Shown: piece by piece, positions 6,270-8,955 of the stretch
How positions within the stretch are numbered: the stretch's first letter is position 1
How the letters are laid out: every line of letters starts with the position of its first letter
Origin: Pseudomonadota bacterium
Lineage (GTDB): Bacteria; Desulfobacterota; Desulfovibrionia; Desulfovibrionales; Desulfovibrionaceae
Reading direction: 5' to 3'
Assembly: GCA_023403845.1 (NCBI GenBank)
Contig: JAEYDL010000036.1
Location: 1-8,955 of the forward strand
DNA: 8,955 nt
The notes under the pieces: model-generated
Seen by the model: the letters and a program-made list of their open reading frames with translations, nothing else
The model's database searches: none
Told to the model about the DNA's origin: nothing
Made by a program: the position numbers and the translations under genes

Positions 6270-7160
6270 CTATGGGGCGACTTCCACAGGATAGGTATTT
6301 CTTTCGACAAGCTCCGGGTCGAGCGCGCCCCGGATTCCTGCATCCAGACGCTGAATTGCCGCCATGTCCTCCTCGGCGAGGCTGAAGTCGAAGATGGCGA
6401 TGTTTTCCCGCATCCGCTCGGGATGAACCGATTTCGGGATGACGGCCACGTCGCGCTGAACATGCCAGCGCAGAATGATCTGGGCCGGGCTTTTTCCGTA
6501 GCGGGCGGCCAGTTCCGTAATGACCGGATCGGCGAGCACATGCCGGGCCTTTTCCGGGGAAGCGGCGTCATAGATCAGCACGGCCCCCAGCGGCGACCAT
6601 GCCTGCGTGGCGATGCCGAGGCGCCGATGGGTCCGAATGAGCGCTTCCTGATTGAAAAGGGGGTGCAGTTCCACCTGATTCACCGCCGGAACAATGTCGC
6701 TTTCCGCGATCAGACGTTCCAGATGCCGCGCGTGGAAGTTGCATACGCCGATGGCCCGGATGCGGCCGTCCTTCAGTTCCTGTTCCAGCGCCCTGTACGC
6801 CGCGATGGTGTCTTCGAAGGCGGAAGGCACGGGAAAATGGAGAAGGACCATGTCCGCATACTCAAGACCGAGTTTCGCAAGACCGGCGGCGATGCCCCGC
6901 CGGGCCGGGTCATACCCGTACTGCGTGACCCACAGCTTGGTCGTCACAAAGATTTCCTCGCGTTTCAGCCCGCCTGCGGCGATGGCCTCGCCCACCTCGC
7001 GCTCGTTGCCGTAGGCCGAGGCCGTATCCACAAGTCGATATCCGGCCTCCAGCGCGGAAGCGACCGCAGCGACGGTATCCGCGGGAGCAACCTTGAAGAC
7101 GCCGAAGCCGACGCGGGGCATTTTCACGCCGTTGTTCAGCGTCATATCGTGGCAATGCAT
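6270..7160 (-). CDS. Aldo/keto reductase, AKR5-like (2,5-diketo-D-gluconate reductase type)
   Basis: The 296-residue soluble protein is a full-length (alpha/beta)8 aldo/keto reductase that reduces aldehydes or ketones with NADPH. The catalytic tetrad is intact at D45 (LVDTAS), Y50 (AYGNE), K75 (VTTKLW) and H108 (LLHFP, with Phe where most relatives have Trp). GVCNF (about 150) and QVELHP follow as family signatures, and IPKSVHPERMRENIAIFDF near residue 240 is the NADPH phosphate-binding segment. The ATG at 7160 is preceded by AAGGAGG (complement of 7166-7172) at about five bases; the next in-frame ATG, five codons in, is too far from it. Substrate is unknown: relatives act on diketogluconate, methylglyoxal and many other carbonyls. 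It is divergent from a LysR-type gene, with a long leader of roughly 250 bases if the promoter at 7418-7446 is right. Confidence 0.94.
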   Translation of the reverse strand: MHCHDMTLNNGVKMPRVGFGVFKVAPADTVAAVASALEAGYRLVDTASAYGNEREVGEAIAAGGLKREEIFVTTKLWVTQYGYDPARRGIAAGLAKLGLEYADMVLLHFPVPSAFEDTIAAYRALEQELKDGRIRAIGVCNFHARHLERLIAESDIVPAVNQVELHPLFNQEALIRTHRRLGIATQAWSPLGAVLIYDAASPEKARHVLADPVITELAARYGKSPAQIILRWHVQRDVAVIPKSVHPERMRENIAIFDFSLAEEDMAAIQRLDAGIRGALDPELVERNTYPVEVAP

Positions 7161-7417
7161 GGTTCCCTCCTTTTCCCGATTCCCCGGACGGCATGGGAGC
7201 AGGTCGTCGTTTCAGCCAGATCAGAGGAAAATCGGAACAGTCTGTATTTTTTCTGCTTTGTCATGCGCGGCATCAGGCAGCGCCCTTCCATGCCGGAGAG
7301 TCGCAGCCCTTTCTCCGTCCTTCCGTCGGGGAGCATCGGACCTTTCCTGCCCTCTGCGCCGCATCCCGCAGATTGCGAAGAAGCGCAAAGTGACGCCTCT
7401 CCTCCTGCCTGAGGGAA

Positions 7418-7446
7418 GCATAAATCCGTCACGCGGGTTCAGGCAA
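7418..7446 (-). promoter_or_regulatory. Candidate promoter of the aldo/keto reductase gene
   Basis: On the minus strand, TTGCCT (7446-7441) and TTATGC (7423-7418) are separated by 17 bases. The -35 overlaps the repeated GGCAAATA operator sequence, so a bound regulator would touch RNA polymerase. The poor -10 is consistent with activator dependence. The 257 bases between it and the ATG hold no other good promoter that I can see. Confidence 0.35.
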
Positions 7447-7484
7447 ATACCTATGGCAAATATGATGCAATGCTTGACAGGCAT
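7438..7484 (+). promoter_or_regulatory. lysR-type gene promoter with duplicated GGCAAATA operator and LysR box
   Basis: TTCAGG (7438-7443), 17 bases, then TATGAT (7461-7466) form a plausible promoter for the LysR-type gene. Within it, GGCAAATA occurs twice in direct repeat with a 13-base period (7442-7449 and 7455-7462). ATGC-N7-GCAT (7470-7484) is a palindrome containing the T-N11-A spacing typical of LysR-type binding sites, placed at the expected transcription start. The whole 7442-7484 element recurs inverted at 8699-8741. Autoregulation and control of the divergent reductase are inferred. Confidence 0.5.
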
Positions 7485-7523
7485 TTCAGTGAAATGAAAG
7501 AAAGAAGGCCGGAGGTACGACGC

Positions 7524-8423
7524 ATGGAACTGCGAGTATTGCGCTATTTTCTGGCCGTGGCCAGAGAGGGAAGCGTGACTGGAGCGGCAAAAGTGCTGCA
7601 TGTGACCCAGCCGACGCTTTCCCGGCAGCTCAGGGAGCTTGAGGAGGAACTGGGAGTCAGGCTCCTTGTCCGGCACAGTCACAGCGTTTCCCTGACGCCC
7701 GACGGCATGCGTCTGCGCAAGCGCGCGGAGGAAGTCGTGGACATGATCGAAAAGACGGAAGCCGAGTTCGCCGTCCGGGAAGAAACCATCGGCGGCGACA
7801 TTCACATCGGCGCCGGGGAAACACGGGTCATGCGCCATGTAGCAGCGATCATTCAGGAAATCAGGAACGAGCATCCTGATGTCCGCATCCATCTGCACAG
7901 CGGAAACCTGGAGGACGTGGCGGAACGTCTGGACAAGGGACTGCTGGATTTCGGGATTCTCATCCAGCCCGCCGACCTTTCGAAATACGACTACGTCAAT
8001 CTGCCGGAAAAGGACGTCTGGGGCGTCATCACGCGCAGGGACGGACCTCTTGCGTCCAGATCGGTCATCCGCAGGGAGGATCTGCTCGACAGGCCGCTTC
8101 TTCTTTCACGGCAGGTCATCCGGCGCACGTCCGCCAGAAACGACTTCATCGAATGGTTCAAGGATGACTTCAGGAAACTGCACGTCGCGGGCACCTACAA
8201 CCTCGTCTACAACGCGGCGCTGCTGGCCGAAAGCGGCATAGGACACGTCCTCTCCATTGACGGACTGGTCAATACCTCCGCGGACAGCGAGCTGTGCTTC
8301 AGGCTGCTGGAACCCAGACTGGAAACCGGACTGAACATCGTGTGGAAGAAATATCAGGTGCTTTCTCCGGCTGCCGACGTGTTTCTTCAAAAAATCCGGC
8401 AGGCTTTCGGCGAGACGGACTGA
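7524..8423 (+). CDS. LysR-family transcriptional regulator
   Basis: From ATG 7524 the product has 299 residues, the typical LysR length. The winged helix-turn-helix occupies residues 1-60: LRYFLAVAREGSVTGAAKVLHVTQPTLSRQLRELEEELG is a near-consensus LysR signature. A linker helix (about 62-88) leads to a two-lobed periplasmic-binding-protein-like effector domain (about 90-295), starting GGDIHIGAGET and containing the lobe-crossing stretch LDFGILIQPADLSKYDY. GGAGG (7511-7515) at eight bases decides this start; the in-frame ATG at 7470 would add 18 residues, has no ribosome binding site and lies inside the promoter. It is divergent from the aldo/keto reductase gene, its most likely target, and probably represses its own gene. 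The effector is unknown, perhaps a carbonyl compound handled by the reductase. Confidence 0.95.
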   Translation: MELRVLRYFLAVAREGSVTGAAKVLHVTQPTLSRQLRELEEELGVRLLVRHSHSVSLTPDGMRLRKRAEEVVDMIEKTEAEFAVREETIGGDIHIGAGETRVMRHVAAIIQEIRNEHPDVRIHLHSGNLEDVAERLDKGLLDFGILIQPADLSKYDYVNLPEKDVWGVITRRDGPLASRSVIRREDLLDRPLLLSRQVIRRTSARNDFIEWFKDDFRKLHVAGTYNLVYNAALLAESGIGHVLSIDGLVNTSADSELCFRLLEPRLETGLNIVWKKYQVLSPAADVFLQKIRQAFGETD

Positions 8424-8447
8424 CCCCATTCCGGGCAGCGTCTTTTC

Positions 8448-8475
8448 GCGGCCGGTCCCCTTTCCGGACCGCCGC
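8448..8475 (+). terminator. Possible terminator of the LysR-type gene
   Basis: GCGG-c-CGGTCC (8448-8458) pairs with GGACCG-CCGC (8466-8475) with one bulged C and a seven-base loop, 25 bases after the stop codon. The following bases (TCTCCCT) are pyrimidine-rich but not a T-run, so termination would be inefficient or factor-assisted. Confidence 0.4.
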
Positions 8476-8610
8476 TCTCCCTAAACGTCATTCCCCGTGT
8501 TTCGCGCTTCGTTTCGGCGCCGGGTCCTGACCCGCTCCATTTCGCGAGCCTGTCCAGCTTGACGCTCCCGCGCAATTCGTCGATTCGGCGACCAGCCGCG
8601 TCCGGTCAGA

Positions 8611-8649
8611 CCGGCGGCAGTCGGGGCCGTTTTCTCCGACGACCGCCGG
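8611..8649. repeat. Strong 12-pair hairpin
   Basis: CCGGCGG (8611-8617) pairs with CCGCCGG (8643-8649). After a two-by-two internal loop, GTCGG (8620-8624) pairs with CCGAC (8636-8640) around an 11-base loop. No T-run follows on either strand. The CCGGTC-a-GACCGG palindrome (8602-8614) overlaps its left arm, so two alternative folds compete. Confidence 0.6.
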
Positions 8650-8698
8650 GGCTTTCCGGTGCATTTCAGTTCCTCTCCATTCCGCCCATGCCGATATT

Positions 8699-8741
8699 AT
8701 GCCTTTTTTCTATATCATCATATTTGATATAAGTATTTGCC
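8699..8741 (-). promoter_or_regulatory. Second, inverted copy of the LysR-region promoter/operator element
   Basis: Read on the minus strand from 8741, the sequence starts GGCAAATAC and ends CAAATATGATG (8716). It matches 7442-7467 at 23 of 26 positions, and GGCAT (8703-8699) follows after 12 bases, as in the first copy. The central part on the plus strand is the palindrome TATATCA-N7-TGATATA (8711-8731), which contains a T-N11-A LysR-type box. By analogy with the first copy, the side equivalent to the reductase promoter faces right, out of the window. A CGGAT follows at nearly the same distance on that side in both copies. Confidence 0.6.
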
Positions 8742-8766
8742 ATGACTCTCTCCGTCGGATACACGG

Positions 8767-8803
8767 AAAAAAACGCCGGACGGGAGGGGATTCCCGTGTC
8801 CGG
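8767..8803 (-). terminator. Minus-strand intrinsic terminator of an unseen transcript
   Basis: On the minus strand, CCGGAC (8803-8798) plus GGGA (8795-8792) pair with TCCC (8785-8782) plus GTCCGG (8781-8776), with a two-base bulge and a six-base loop. A CG and seven T residues (complement of 8767-8773) follow. It implies a leftward transcript coming from the right of the window. Confidence 0.75.
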
Positions 8804-8828
8804 TCCATCTGAAAGACAGGGTATCCAC

Positions 8829-8955
8829 ATGTTTCAATCCACAGTCGCCCCATCCGCCGACTGCCTCCGCAGCCGACGGATAGGGGTCGGGCGGCCCTCC
8901 CTGAAGGGAGGGGGTACGGAAAAGGATTTCATCGGCTTCGCCGTCTTGTCAACTC
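8829..8955. other. Right-edge segment open on both strands; possible partial gene
   Basis: On the plus strand an ATG at 8829 opens a frame that runs off the window end, with only a weak AGGG before it. On the minus strand a frame enters from the edge and stops at a TGA (8836-8834), 30 bases before the terminator at 8803-8767. Neither translation is recognisable. The minus-strand option fits the terminator; the plus-strand option fits the promoter element at 8716-8741. I cannot choose between them. A perfect hairpin, CCCTCCC-TGAA-GGGAGGG (8895-8912), lies inside. Confidence 0.25.
8831..8861 (-). repeat. Solitary sequence resembling a degenerate type I-C CRISPR repeat
   Basis: The minus strand ends GTGGATTGAAAC (8842-8831), the conserved 3' end of type I-C CRISPR repeats as I remember them. 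Its other end is GTCG (8861-8858) and the total is 31 bases against about 32. The interior does not keep the usual C-run/G-run stem, and no second copy lies at repeat-spacer distance on either side, so this is not an array. Confidence 0.25.

Larger units (their letters stand above)
8424..8710. other. Gene-poor, hairpin-rich region downstream of the LysR-type gene
   Basis: No open frame here has recognisable motifs. A 58-codon minus-strand frame (8664-8488) has a passable AGAGG before its ATG but a low-complexity translation, and I do not call it. The region is unusually rich in inverted repeats: 8448-8475, CGGGTC/GACCCG (8521-8534), CCGGTC/GACCGG (8602-8614) and the long stem at 8611-8649. 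It could be a structured untranslated RNA or decayed sequence. Confidence 0.5.

Noticed and set aside
6237..7412. Plus-strand open frame of 391 codons
   Set aside because: Shadow of the aldo/keto reductase, which has an intact catalytic tetrad on the minus strand.
7470..7523. Upstream ATG of the LysR-type gene
   Set aside because: It lies in the promoter/operator and lacks a ribosome binding site; ATG 7524 has GGAGG and gives the canonical LysR N-terminus.
8488..8664. 58-codon minus-strand frame downstream of the second operator copy
   Set aside because: Has a passable AGAGG and ATG, but the translation is low-complexity and hairpin-derived; would need conservation to believe.
8831..8955. 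CRISPR array
   Set aside because: Only one degenerate repeat-like unit; no copy at the expected spacing on either side.

Overview
The window is a chromosomal stretch from a moderately GC-rich bacterium with strong GGAGG-type ribosome binding sites and loosely packed, mostly single-gene units. The gene mix (flavin and NADPH oxidoreductases each beside their own regulator, an acidic amino acid/dicarboxylate symporter, a large orphan protein) and base composition would suit a proteobacterium such as a gut Desulfovibrionaceae member. No gene here settles the taxonomy and that placement is a guess. I see no tRNA, rRNA, transposase, integrase or CRISPR array.

Layout, left to right. Positions 3-1355 hold the 3' part of a large protein of unknown function (+), closed by a strong intrinsic terminator. 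Positions 1589-2215 (-) encode a nitroreductase-family flavoprotein, divergent from an AraC-type regulator at 2361-3329 (+). About 700 bases without a convincing gene follow, carrying the leader and a twin-palindrome site for a DAACS symporter at 4047-5276 (+). The symporter converges on a GNAT acetyltransferase at 5581-6084 (-), and the gap between them is full of hairpins, including an intrinsic terminator for each gene. Positions 6270-7160 (-) encode an AKR5-like aldo/keto reductase, divergent from a LysR-type regulator at 7524-8423 (+). The last 530 bases have no convincing gene but many inverted repeats, a minus-strand terminator and a short sequence resembling half of a type I-C CRISPR repeat.

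The genes suggest two parallel modules: an NAD(P)H-dependent reductase paired head to head with a transcription factor (nitroreductase/AraC and aldo/keto reductase/LysR). This is the usual layout for inducible handling of reactive carbonyls, quinones or nitro compounds, though no substrate can be read from the sequence. The most notable non-coding observation is a promoter/operator element in the reductase/LysR intergenic region (7442-7484) that recurs in inverted orientation beyond the LysR gene (8699-8741). The core matches at 23 of 26 positions, and a GGCAT follows at exactly the same 12-base distance in both copies. This predicts a second target of the same regulator just to the right of the window. 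I found no complete novel system; the best leads are this duplicated element and the structured, gene-poor right end.
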